Part shown: piece after piece, positions 34,199-40,887 of the stretch
Position numbering within the stretch: position 1 is the first letter of the stretch
How the letters are laid out: every line of letters begins with the position of its first letter
DNA from: an uncultured Sphingomonas sp.
Lineage (GTDB): Bacteria > Pseudomonadota > Alphaproteobacteria > Sphingomonadales > Sphingomonadaceae
Assembly: GCF_913774285.1 (NCBI RefSeq)
Contig: NZ_CAJYHX010000033.1
Coordinates: forward strand, 62,001-126,000
Direction of reading: 5' to 3'
Length of the DNA: 64,000 nucleotides
Translations under genes and position numbers: made by a program
The notes under the pieces: model-generated
Database searches by the model: none
What the model saw: only the letters and a program-made list of their open reading frames with translations
What the model was told of the DNA's origin: nothing

Positions 34199-34235
34199 AA
34201 AAAAAGAGGGCCGGGATGGCGTACCATCCCGGCCC
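34199..34235 (-). terminator. Rho-independent terminator of flagellin
   Basis: Perfect 12-base stem (GGGCCGGGATGG, 4-base loop) followed on the minus strand by a run of seven T. It lies 41 bases after the flagellin stop and shows that the flagellin message is monocistronic. Confidence 0.92.
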
Positions 34236-34275
34236 CCGCAAGCCTTCGGCCCCCCAGGGTTGGGGCCTTGGGCTA

Positions 34276-35130
34276 TTAGCGGAACAGCGAAGTGATCGTC
34301 TGCGGCGCCTGGTTGGCGATCGACAGAGCCTGAACACCGAGCTGCTGCTTGACCTGCAGAGCCTGCAGGCGAGCCGATTCCTTCGCCAGATCGGCGTCGA
34401 CGAGGTTGCCGATGCCGCCGTCGATCACGTCCGACAGCTTGCTGGTGAAGGTCTGCTGAGCATCGATCTTGCGCGAAGCGGCGCCGAGCGTGCTGAGCGA
34501 GGTCTTCAGGTTGTCCGACGTGGTCTTGATCGTGTCGATCATCGACTGCGCAGCTGCCTGCGTGTTGATCTGACCGGTCGAAGCAATCGTCACGACCGAA
34601 CCGCCGAGGTCGAGACCCTGGTTCGCCACGGTGAGCGAGTCGGGGTTCCACGCGGTGGTGCTGGTGTTCGAATCCTGCAGCGACTGCAGCGCGGTCACCT
34701 GACCACCCGAAGTCTTGAGCAGGTTCGTGCCGTTGAAGTCCGACGCGTTGACGATCGTGGTGATCTGGTCACGCAGCGCGGTGAAGTCCTTGTTCAGGGC
34801 GTCGCGATACGCGGTGTCGATACCATCGTCGGCAGCCTGCGTGGCCTTCGAGCGCATCTGGTTGACGATGTCGGAGATCTGCTCGGCGCCGGCAACGGCG
34901 ACGTCAGTCACGCTCTTCGCGCGGCTGAGCGACGACGAAACCGCCTTCAGGCCGCCCAGGTCGCCACGGAGGCCCTGTGCGATCGTGTACGAAGCCGAGT
35001 CGTCCTTGGTCGAGGACACCGACAGGCCGGTGTTGATGCGGCTCTGGGTGGTGGCCAGGTCCTTCTGGGTCGAGGTCAGGCTCTGGAGAGCCGCCATTGC
35101 GCCGACGTTCGTGTTAACCGAAAATGCCAT
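34276..35130 (-). CDS. flagellin
   Basis: Filament subunit of 284 residues, short as is typical in alphaproteobacteria because the exposed D2/D3 domains are small. The N-terminal coiled-coil region (SVNTNVGAMAALQSLTSTQ ... NTGLSVSSTKDDSASYTIAQGL) and the C-terminal SARLQALQVKQQLGVQALSIANQ with end SLFR are canonical. ATG 35130 is preceded by AAGGAAA; an in-frame ATG at 35220 would add 30 residues that do not fit any flagellin. Ser/Thr-rich middle (ALQSLQDSNTSTTAW) could be a glycosylation target. It is the only flagellin gene in the window. Confidence 0.96.
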   Translation of the reverse strand: MAFSVNTNVGAMAALQSLTSTQKDLATTQSRINTGLSVSSTKDDSASYTIAQGLRGDLGGLKAVSSSLSRAKSVTDVAVAGAEQISDIVNQMRSKATQAADDGIDTAYRDALNKDFTALRDQITTIVNASDFNGTNLLKTSGGQVTALQSLQDSNTSTTAWNPDSLTVANQGLDLGGSVVTIASTGQINTQAAAQSMIDTIKTTSDNLKTSLSTLGAASRKIDAQQTFTSKLSDVIDGGIGNLVDADLAKESARLQALQVKQQLGVQALSIANQAPQTITSLFR

Positions 35131-35243
35131 GGTGATTTCCTTCTTGGAAGTAGAGCCGCTTCTGCGACCCGGGTCGGAACCGCCAACCCTCGACTGGGCG
35201 TGAATGCCCTGCACGTCCATTGTGGGAAGAAAATCGAACCGAC

Positions 35244-35265
35244 CAAAATTCTCCTGAAAATTTTG
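35244..35265 (-). promoter_or_regulatory. inverted repeat in the flagellin upstream region
   Basis: Perfect 7-base arms (CAAAATT and AATTTTG) around an 8-base loop that reads TTCAGGAG on the minus strand, about 115 bases before the flagellin ATG. It may form a leader hairpin or be a regulator site. A one-mismatch CtrA-type site, TTAC-N7-TTAA (35270-35284, plus strand), lies just upstream. Confidence 0.4.
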
Positions 35266-35305
35266 ATGGTTACCGGAAGATTAAGATAAATATTCGGTAA
35301 ATGCG

Positions 35306-35339
35306 AAAAGGGCCCGCCAGGTTTTCCGGCGAGCCCTTT
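35306..35339 (-). terminator. terminator of the flgF-flgG-flgA-flgH operon
   Basis: Hairpin with arms AAAGGGC/GCCCTTT extended inward by CGCC/GGCG, T-rich loop, and a T run on the minus strand. It lies 26 bases after the flgH stop. Confidence 0.8.
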
Positions 35340-35365
35340 CTTGTGTCTTGACCTGGGATCAGGCG

Positions 35366-36115
35366 TCAGAACGGGAACAAGGCGTCGTAGATCTGCTGGC
35401 CCCAGCGCGCCTGCTGCGCATCGGTCAGCTGGCCCTTGCCGCCATAGATGACGCGCGCCTCGGCGATCTGGCTGTGCTGGATGGAATTGTCGCGGGCGAT
35501 GTCCTCCGGCCGGATGATGCCGGTGACGATCAACTCGCGCATCTCGAAGTTCACCCGCACTTCCTGCCGGCCGCGGATCATCAGATTGCCGTTGGGCAGC
35601 ACCTGGGTGACGATGGCGGCCATCGTCATGTTGATCGTCTCCGATCGCACGGTGGTGCCGCCGCCCGAATATTTGGAGCCCGAATTGGTATCCACCAGCT
35701 TGGACGGATCGGTGCCGGTCAGCTTCTTGATCGGCGTCTGCAGGCCCAGCAGGCTGGAAATGCCGCTGGTCTCGGTGCCGCCGCGCGTACGCGAGGTATT
35801 GTTGCCGATATCGGCCTTGTCGGCGATCGCGATCTTGATCGTCAAAATGTCGCCCACCCGCCCCGCGCGCTGGTCGCGGAAGAAGGCGCCGGCGCCGGTA
35901 CGGAACAGCGAGGCGGTCGGCGCATTTGCCGGCTGCTCGGGCCGCACCCGGTTGGAGCGATCGAGCGGCGACGCGAGCGAAGGCTCGACATCGGGCGCCT
36001 CTACCGGATCCATCGTCGAGAGCTTGGGCGCCTTGCCCACCGCCTTCAGCCGGCCGACTGCACCGCAGCCCGAGAGCGTGGCGCCGAGCGCCAGCGCGAG
36101 AATGATCTTACGCAT
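35366..36115 (-). CDS. flgH: flagellar L-ring lipoprotein FlgH
   Basis: FlgH forms the outer-membrane L-ring. The 249-residue precursor has a lipoprotein signal (MRKIILALALGATLSGC, Cys 17) and the conserved core: FFRDQRAGRVGDILTIKI, TNSGSKYSGGGTTVRSETINMTMAAIVTQVLPNGNLMIRGRQEVRVN and GIIRPEDIARDNSIQHSQIAEARVIYGGKG. It starts 11 bases after flgA and is the last gene of the operon. Confidence 0.96.
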   Translation of the reverse strand: MRKIILALALGATLSGCGAVGRLKAVGKAPKLSTMDPVEAPDVEPSLASPLDRSNRVRPEQPANAPTASLFRTGAGAFFRDQRAGRVGDILTIKIAIADKADIGNNTSRTRGGTETSGISSLLGLQTPIKKLTGTDPSKLVDTNSGSKYSGGGTTVRSETINMTMAAIVTQVLPNGNLMIRGRQEVRVNFEMRELIVTGIIRPEDIARDNSIQHSQIAEARVIYGGKGQLTDAQQARWGQQIYDALFPF

Positions 36116-36126
36116 GTACCTATCCC

Positions 36127-36555
36127 TCAGGGAGTGGAGATCCGCACCGAGCCCGAACCGTCGACGATTCCGTCGAGCGTGCGGTTGGTGGCAGTGACGA
36201 CGATCCGCACGGGATCGCCTTGGGCGCCGCCGCCCAGCGCGCGGCCGGCGGCGGTGATGACCATGGAGCCGGAGACGATCTTGGCCGTCACCGGCTCGCC
36301 GCGCTTCACCAGCTGCGGCTTCATCACGTCGCCGCTGCGGAGCAGCGTGCCGGGGGCGAGCGCGCGCGACGCGTCCATTCCCACGGCGTCTTCGGGGCGG
36401 AGCGCGCCGCGCGCGCTCGCCACCGGGCGGGTTTCGATCGAGAGGTCGCCCATCTCGATCCGCTCGCCGCGCGCGACCGGGTGCTGGACCACCGCCACCG
36501 GCACGTCCTCGGCAGGCACCGCCACGCGCAGCAACAGGCCCAGCAGCGCGGACAT
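36127..36555 (-). CDS. flgA: P-ring assembly chaperone FlgA
   Basis: FlgA is a periplasmic chaperone for FlgI. The 142-residue protein is the short form, mostly a SAF-type domain (VPVAVVQHPVARGERIEMGDLSIETRP) followed by the conserved VKRGEPVTAKIVSGSMVITAAGRAL and GDPVRIVVTATNRTLDGIVDGSGSVRI. The N-terminus is hydrophobic but very short (MSALLGLLLRVAVPAED), so export efficiency may depend on an unusual signal, or the true start may lie upstream inside flgG. ATG overlaps the flgG stop. Confidence 0.88.
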   Translation of the reverse strand: MSALLGLLLRVAVPAEDVPVAVVQHPVARGERIEMGDLSIETRPVASARGALRPEDAVGMDASRALAPGTLLRSGDVMKPQLVKRGEPVTAKIVSGSMVITAAGRALGGGAQGDPVRIVVTATNRTLDGIVDGSGSVRISTP

Positions 36556-37337
36556 CAGCGCAGCTGGCTGGTCGTCGCCAGCATTTCGTCGGCCGTCTTG
36601 AGCACGCGGCTGTTCATTTCATAGGCGCGCTGCGCCGTGATCAGCGAGGTGATTTCGGAGACCGGGTTGACGTTCGAGCCTTCGATGAAGCCCTGGGTCA
36701 GCGTGCCGATGCCGGTATCGCCCGGCGAACCGACGGTCGGCTGGCCCGAGGCGGCGGTCTCGAGGAACAGGTTGCCGCCCTTCGCTTCGAGGCCGTTCTC
36801 GTTCATGAAGGTGGCAAGCTGGAGCTGGCCGAGCTGCTGCGGCTGGGTGTTGCCGGCGACCGTCACTTCGACCAGGCCGGTCTTCGAGATGCTGACGTCG
36901 AGCGCGCCCTGCGGCACGGTGATGCCCGGCTGCACCGGATAGCCGTCCTGCGTCACCAGTTCGCCCTGGTCCGAGATCTGGAACGAGCCGTCACGGGTAT
37001 AGGCGGTGGTGCCGTCGGGCATCGTCACCTGGAAATAGCCCTTGCCCGTCACCGCCATGTCGTACGGATTGTCGGTCTGCTGCAGCGAGCCCTGCTGGTT
37101 GATGCGATAGACGCCGCCGGTCTTCACGCCCGAGCCGATCTGGATGCCGGCCGGCACCTTGGTGTCGCCGCCGGTCGACGAGCCGGGGCGCGAGACCTGC
37201 TGGTAGAGCAGGTCCTGGAACTCGGCGCGCTGCTTCTTGAACGCGGTGGTGTTCATGTTGGCGATATTGTTCGAGATCACGTCGACATTGGTCTGCTGGG
37301 CCAGCATGCCGGTCGCGGCGATGGAAAGCGTACGCAT
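36555..37337 (-). CDS. flgG: flagellar distal rod protein FlgG
   Basis: A 260-residue distal rod subunit with the N-terminal helix and NNIANMNTTAFKKQRAEFQDLLYQQV signature, the internal SIQTDNPYD-like SLQQTDNPYDMAVTGKGYFQV region, and the C-terminal GFIEGSNVNPVSEITSLITAQRAYEMNSRVLKTADEML. Full length and intact. It lies 22 bases after flgF. Confidence 0.97.
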   Translation of the reverse strand: MRTLSIAATGMLAQQTNVDVISNNIANMNTTAFKKQRAEFQDLLYQQVSRPGSSTGGDTKVPAGIQIGSGVKTGGVYRINQQGSLQQTDNPYDMAVTGKGYFQVTMPDGTTAYTRDGSFQISDQGELVTQDGYPVQPGITVPQGALDVSISKTGLVEVTVAGNTQPQQLGQLQLATFMNENGLEAKGGNLFLETAASGQPTVGSPGDTGIGTLTQGFIEGSNVNPVSEITSLITAQRAYEMNSRVLKTADEMLATTSQLR

Positions 37338-37359
37338 GGAGTTTATCCCTTCGTGAAAT

Positions 37360-38100
37360 TCAGCTGACGCGGCCGAGCTTTTCGATCGCGCTCTTGCGCA
37401 GGTCCGACATCGAGTTGGAGAGGCTCTGGCTGGTCTGATAGGCGCGCAGGATCTGCATCATGTCGGTCGTCTCGACGATCGCGTTGACGTTCGATCCCTC
37501 GACGCCGCCGCTCACCAGCTTGGTCTGCGCCGCCGGCAGTTCGCGGCCGCCGGTGGCGGTGAACATGTCGTTGCCGCGCGGATCGACCACCGCCTCGCTG
37601 TCGAACACCGTCACCGCGATGCGGCCGAGCGGGCCGTTCTCGCCCATCACCGTGCCGTCGGGATGGACGTTGACCTTGCCGGCTTCCTCCGGCGGCACCT
37701 TGATCGGCTTGCCGCCCTCGCCCAGGATCACCTGGCCGCCCGAGGTGGCGAGCTCGCCGCTCTCCAGCACCTTCACATAGCCCGCGCGCGTATAGGCGGT
37801 GGTGCCGTCGCCGGCCTGCACCGCCAGATAGCCCGGCCCGTCGATCATCACGTCGAGCGGATTGCCGGTCGGCTGGAACGCGCCGTTCGAGGCATCGTGG
37901 ACCGCGCCGTAATCGAGCACGAACGAGGTTTTCTCGGCGGCCTTCACTGCGCCGTCGGTCTGTTCCACATATTCGCGGAACACCGGCTGCTCGCGCTTGA
38001 ACCCCACCGTATTCATGTTGGCGATGTTGTTCGCCACCACGTCCATCCGGCGCCGCAGCGCCTGCTCCTGGCTGAGGAGCACATAAGAGGAGATGTCCAC
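37360..38100 (-). CDS. flgF: flagellar proximal rod protein FlgF
   Basis: A 246-residue rod protein of the FlgF/FlgG group: LLSQEQALRRRMDVVANNIANMNTVGFKREQPVF at the N-terminus, TGNPLDVMIDGPGYLAVQ in the middle and GGVEGSNVNAIVETTDMMQILRAYQTSQSLSNSM at the end. The GTG at 38100 (VDISSYVLL) is the only start that gives a normal N-terminus, since the frame stays open far upstream. First gene of flgF-flgG-flgA-flgH and divergent from fliL. Confidence 0.93.
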   Translation of the reverse strand: MDISSYVLLSQEQALRRRMDVVANNIANMNTVGFKREQPVFREYVEQTDGAVKAAEKTSFVLDYGAVHDASNGAFQPTGNPLDVMIDGPGYLAVQAGDGTTAYTRAGYVKVLESGELATSGGQVILGEGGKPIKVPPEEAGKVNVHPDGTVMGENGPLGRIAVTVFDSEAVVDPRGNDMFTATGGRELPAAQTKLVSGGVEGSNVNAIVETTDMMQILRAYQTSQSLSNSMSDLRKSAIEKLGRVS

Positions 38101-38128
38101 CGGACCGTCCTTCGAAAAATGGTCACTA

Positions 38129-38141
38129 GGCAGAAATTGCC
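38129..38141. promoter_or_regulatory. palindrome GGCAGAAATTGCC upstream of fliL
   Basis: A near copy of the fliF palindrome, centred about 21 bases upstream of the centre of the fliL TATAAT box. It also lies within the flgF leader. Confidence 0.5.
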
Positions 38142-38151
38142 GGGTGACGGT

Positions 38152-38162
38152 TCTATAATAGA
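38152..38162. promoter_or_regulatory. symmetrical TCTATAATAGA box between flgF and fliL
   Basis: Identical eleven bases to the box between flaEY and fliG. It reads as TATAAT 64 bases before fliL and as TATTAT about 55-60 bases before flgF, so it may serve both directions. Confidence 0.5.
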
Positions 38163-38217
38163 GGGAAATCGGACGTGCGGACGCCGCGGCCGATAAATCG
38201 GAAGGTCCAGGGTTATT

Positions 38218-38772
38218 ATGTCGGCCGAGATCGTCGAGGATAAAAGCGCGCAGGAGGCCCCGGCGCCCAACAAGAAGAAGAAGCTGATCATCATCGGCGC
38301 CGCCACCGTGGCCGCGCTGACGCTGGGCGGCGGCGGTGCCGCCTTCTTCATGGGCGGCAAGAGCGCGGCCAAGACCGAGGCGCATGGCGAGGAAGCCGCC
38401 GCCGCGGACGAAGGGCATGGCGAAGGCGATGCCAAGGAAGGCGAAGGCGGCAAGGAAGGCGAAGGCAAGGGCAAGTTTGTCGACGTGCCCACCGTCTCGG
38501 TGAACCTGCGCTCGCCCGACGGTGCGCCGCGCTTCCTGAAGCTGCACCTGATGCTGGTGCCCGGCACGAAGACCACTGCCGAGGCGCTGAAGGACAAGCT
38601 GCCGGTCGTGCTCGACGCCTATCAACCCTTCCTGCGCGAGCTGCGTCCCGAGGATCTCGGCGGTTCGGCGGCAGTGTTCCGGCTGAAGGAAGAGCTGATG
38701 GTCCGCGCCACCCGCGTGCTCGGCCCCGGCATGGTCAAGGAAGTTCTCATTCAGGACCTGATCCAGCAATGA
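38218..38772 (+). CDS. fliL: flagellar basal-body-associated protein FliL
   Basis: FliL surrounds the stator and supports torque. The 184-residue protein has a short cytoplasmic start with a Lys run (NKKKKL), one transmembrane helix near 22-46, a Glu/Gly/Lys/His spacer (about 50-85) and the periplasmic FliL domain (VPTVSVNLRSPDGAPRFLKLHLMLV ... FRLKEELMVRATRVLG). It overlaps fliM by ATGA. It is the second FliL-type gene in the window; the other follows motB. Confidence 0.93.
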   Translation: MSAEIVEDKSAQEAPAPNKKKKLIIIGAATVAALTLGGGGAAFFMGGKSAAKTEAHGEEAAAADEGHGEGDAKEGEGGKEGEGKGKFVDVPTVSVNLRSPDGAPRFLKLHLMLVPGTKTTAEALKDKLPVVLDAYQPFLRELRPEDLGGSAAVFRLKEELMVRATRVLGPGMVKEVLIQDLIQQ

Positions 38773-39788
38773 TCGATCTAGACGATTTCGACCTTCCGGA
38801 TCCCCCCGCCGCGCCAATGGGCGGCGACGATATCCGCTTCGACCAGGCGGACATCGACGCCCTGTTCGGCGGCAGCGAACCGGTTCTGAAGAAGAAGGGC
38901 CTGCGCGCCGTTCTGGAATCGAAGGTCATCAGCCACGAACGGCTGCCGATGCTGGAAGTGGTGTGCGACCGCGTGGTCCGCAGCTTCGCCAGCTCGATGC
39001 GCAACATGACCTCGGACGCGATCGACGTGAGCCTGGAGGAAGTGACCTCGGCGCGCTTCGGCGAGTTCATGAACCGCGTGCTGCTGCCCGCGATGGTCGG
39101 CGTTTTCAAGATCGCGGAATGGGAAAGCTACGGGCTGATCACGGTGGAATCCGGCCTGATCTATTCGGTGGTGGACGCGCTGCTCGGCGGCCGCGGCAGC
39201 AACACGCCGACGGTGATCGACGGCCGCGGCTTCACCCCGATCGAGACCTCGCTGGTCTCGCGCGTGCTGGAAACCGCGCTGCGCGATTTCGCCGACGCGT
39301 TCGAGCCGATCGAGCCGGTGAACATGAAGCTGGAGCGTATCGAGACCAACCCGCGCTTCGCCGCGATCGCCGCCACCTCGAACATCTGCGCCATCGCGAC
39401 CTTCCGCGTCGACATGGACGGTCGCGGCGGCTGCATCACGCTGGTGTTCCCTTATGCCACGCTGGAGCCGGTGCGCCACAAGCTGCTCCAGCGCTTCATG
39501 GGTGAAAAGAGCGGTCGCGACAGCATCTGGGAGGCGCATATGGCCTCCGAGATCCGCAAGACCAACGTGACCGTCAACGTGCTGCTCGGCGAAAAGGCGC
39601 TGCCGCTTTCCGACCTGGAGGAGCTGCAGGTCGGCCAGACCATCGCCTTCGACAAGAGCCCCGACGACGCACTCGACATGGCGTGCGGCGACATCAAGCT
39701 CGCCCAGGCCCAGATCGGCCAGCGCAGCGGCCGCGTCGCCGTGCGCCTGGTCAACGACGTTTCCCGCACGAGGAAGAAAGTATCATGA
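38769..39788 (+). CDS. fliM: flagellar motor switch protein FliM
   Basis: FliM binds phosphorylated CheY and sets rotation. The 339-residue protein has an N-terminal acidic segment with the CheY-binding type motif DDIRFDQADIDALFGG (slightly displaced from the usual extreme N-terminus), a CheC-like middle domain (LPMLEVVCDRVVRSFASSMRN; ITVESGLIYSVVDALLGGRG) and a C-terminal SpoA domain (VTVNVLLGEKALPLSDLEELQVGQTI). Overlaps at both ends couple it to fliL and the DUF6468 gene. Confidence 0.96.
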   Translation: MIDLDDFDLPDPPAAPMGGDDIRFDQADIDALFGGSEPVLKKKGLRAVLESKVISHERLPMLEVVCDRVVRSFASSMRNMTSDAIDVSLEEVTSARFGEFMNRVLLPAMVGVFKIAEWESYGLITVESGLIYSVVDALLGGRGSNTPTVIDGRGFTPIETSLVSRVLETALRDFADAFEPIEPVNMKLERIETNPRFAAIAATSNICAIATFRVDMDGRGGCITLVFPYATLEPVRHKLLQRFMGEKSGRDSIWEAHMASEIRKTNVTVNVLLGEKALPLSDLEELQVGQTIAFDKSPDDALDMACGDIKLAQAQIGQRSGRVAVRLVNDVSRTRKKVS

Positions 39789-40192
39789 GTATCGCGCTTT
39801 TCGCCAATGTGCTGACGATCATCCTGTGCGTCGCGGTGCTCGTGCAGAGCATGCGCATGATGCGCAGCCTGCGCACCGTGAAGGACGGCGCCCTTACCGA
39901 CGTGGTGAAGGCCCTGGACCATGCGACCGTGCAGGCCCGCGCCGTGCTTTCGGACATGAAGGCGACGCTGGGCACCGATTGCGCGCGCCATGCGCGGCTG
40001 GTGGAGCAGGCCCGCGACCTGCGCGACGAGCTCTCCGACATGATCGGCATCGCGGACAGCGCCTGCGAGCGCATCGTCTCCGCGGTGAGCCTCGCCAATG
40101 CCCTGCGCGTGGCCGAGGAGGAAGCCGCGGCCGAGGCAGCGGATGAAGAAGCCCCGGCCGACGAAACGCCCGCAACGCGTGAGGCCGCGTGA
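39785..40192 (+). CDS. DUF6468-type flagellar-associated membrane protein
   Basis: A 135-residue protein with one N-terminal transmembrane helix (residues about 2-22, IALFANVLTIILCVAVLV), a long charged helix and an acidic Glu/Ala tail. It matches the small family found after fliM in alphaproteobacteria (DUF6468), whose role is not known. Overlaps fliM (ATGA) and the next gene (TGATG). Likely an inner-membrane component near the C-ring or stator. Confidence 0.75.
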   Translation: MSIALFANVLTIILCVAVLVQSMRMMRSLRTVKDGALTDVVKALDHATVQARAVLSDMKATLGTDCARHARLVEQARDLRDELSDMIGIADSACERIVSAVSLANALRVAEEEAAAEAADEEAPADETPATREAA

Positions 40193-40770
40193 TGGCGCGT
40201 CCTTCCCTGCTGCTGCTGATGGCGGCGGCCTCCGCGATCGCCGCGGTGGCCAATGCCGCCAGCATCGCCACCGGCGATCAGGACGGCACCAACAAAACCC
40301 GGCTGGGCAATTCGATCGAGCGCGACCTGAGCGCGCGCGATCAGGATGCCGCAAAGCGCCAGCGCGCGCTCGACCTGCGCGAGCAGGCGGCCAAGGCTGC
40401 CGAGCAGCGGCTGGCAGCGAGCGTCGAGGCACAGCAGAAGGACGCCGCTGGTGCGCCGGGTGCCCCCGGCAGCCCCTCGCCCGCCGAAGCCCAGTTCGAC
40501 GAGCTCGCGCGCATCTATCAGGCGATGAAGCCGGCCAAGGCTGCGGCGGTGTTCGAGCAGCTCGACATGGAAGTGCAGATGAAGGTGGCGCAGCGGATGC
40601 GCCCGGCTTCCACCGCGGCGATCCTTGCGGCGATGTCGCCCAAGGGCGCGGCGTCGCTCAGCATGGCGCTGGCGCGCAAGAGCGCGGCAAAGCCAGTCGC
40701 GGCGCCGGCATCCGCGCAGGCCGCGCCGGCCGTTGCCGGTCCTGCCAGCCCTGCCCGCAAGCCGGGCTGA
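40192..40770 (+). CDS. MotE-like flagellar protein with MgtE-N domain
   Basis: A 192-residue protein: signal-like or membrane-anchored N-terminus (about 4-24), a coiled-coil segment rich in Arg, Ala, Gln and Glu (about 40-80), a Gly/Pro hinge, and an MgtE_N-type helical repeat with FDELARIYQAMKPAKAAAVFEQLDMEVQMKVAQRMRPASTAAILAAMSP. This is the architecture of MotE-type chaperones that support the periplasmic motor part MotC in other alphaproteobacteria. The tail is Ala/Pro rich. It closes the fliL operon. Confidence 0.75.
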   Translation: MARPSLLLLMAAASAIAAVANAASIATGDQDGTNKTRLGNSIERDLSARDQDAAKRQRALDLREQAAKAAEQRLAASVEAQQKDAAGAPGAPGSPSPAEAQFDELARIYQAMKPAKAAAVFEQLDMEVQMKVAQRMRPASTAAILAAMSPKGAASLSMALARKSAAKPVAAPASAQAAPAVAGPASPARKPG

Positions 40771-40887
40771 GGCTCCTGATCGCAATGCCGCGCCCGGCGA
40801 AAGCCGGGACGACGGCATTGCGACCATCAGAGCACGCACGCCGCGCGCCGCTTGCGCCCATACCCCCGCACCCCCTATACGTTCCGC

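Noticed and set aside
34131..35220. In-frame ATG at 35220 as flagellin start
   Set aside because: It lacks a ribosome site and adds 30 residues before the conserved flagellin N-terminus; ATG 35130 has AAGGAAA upstream.
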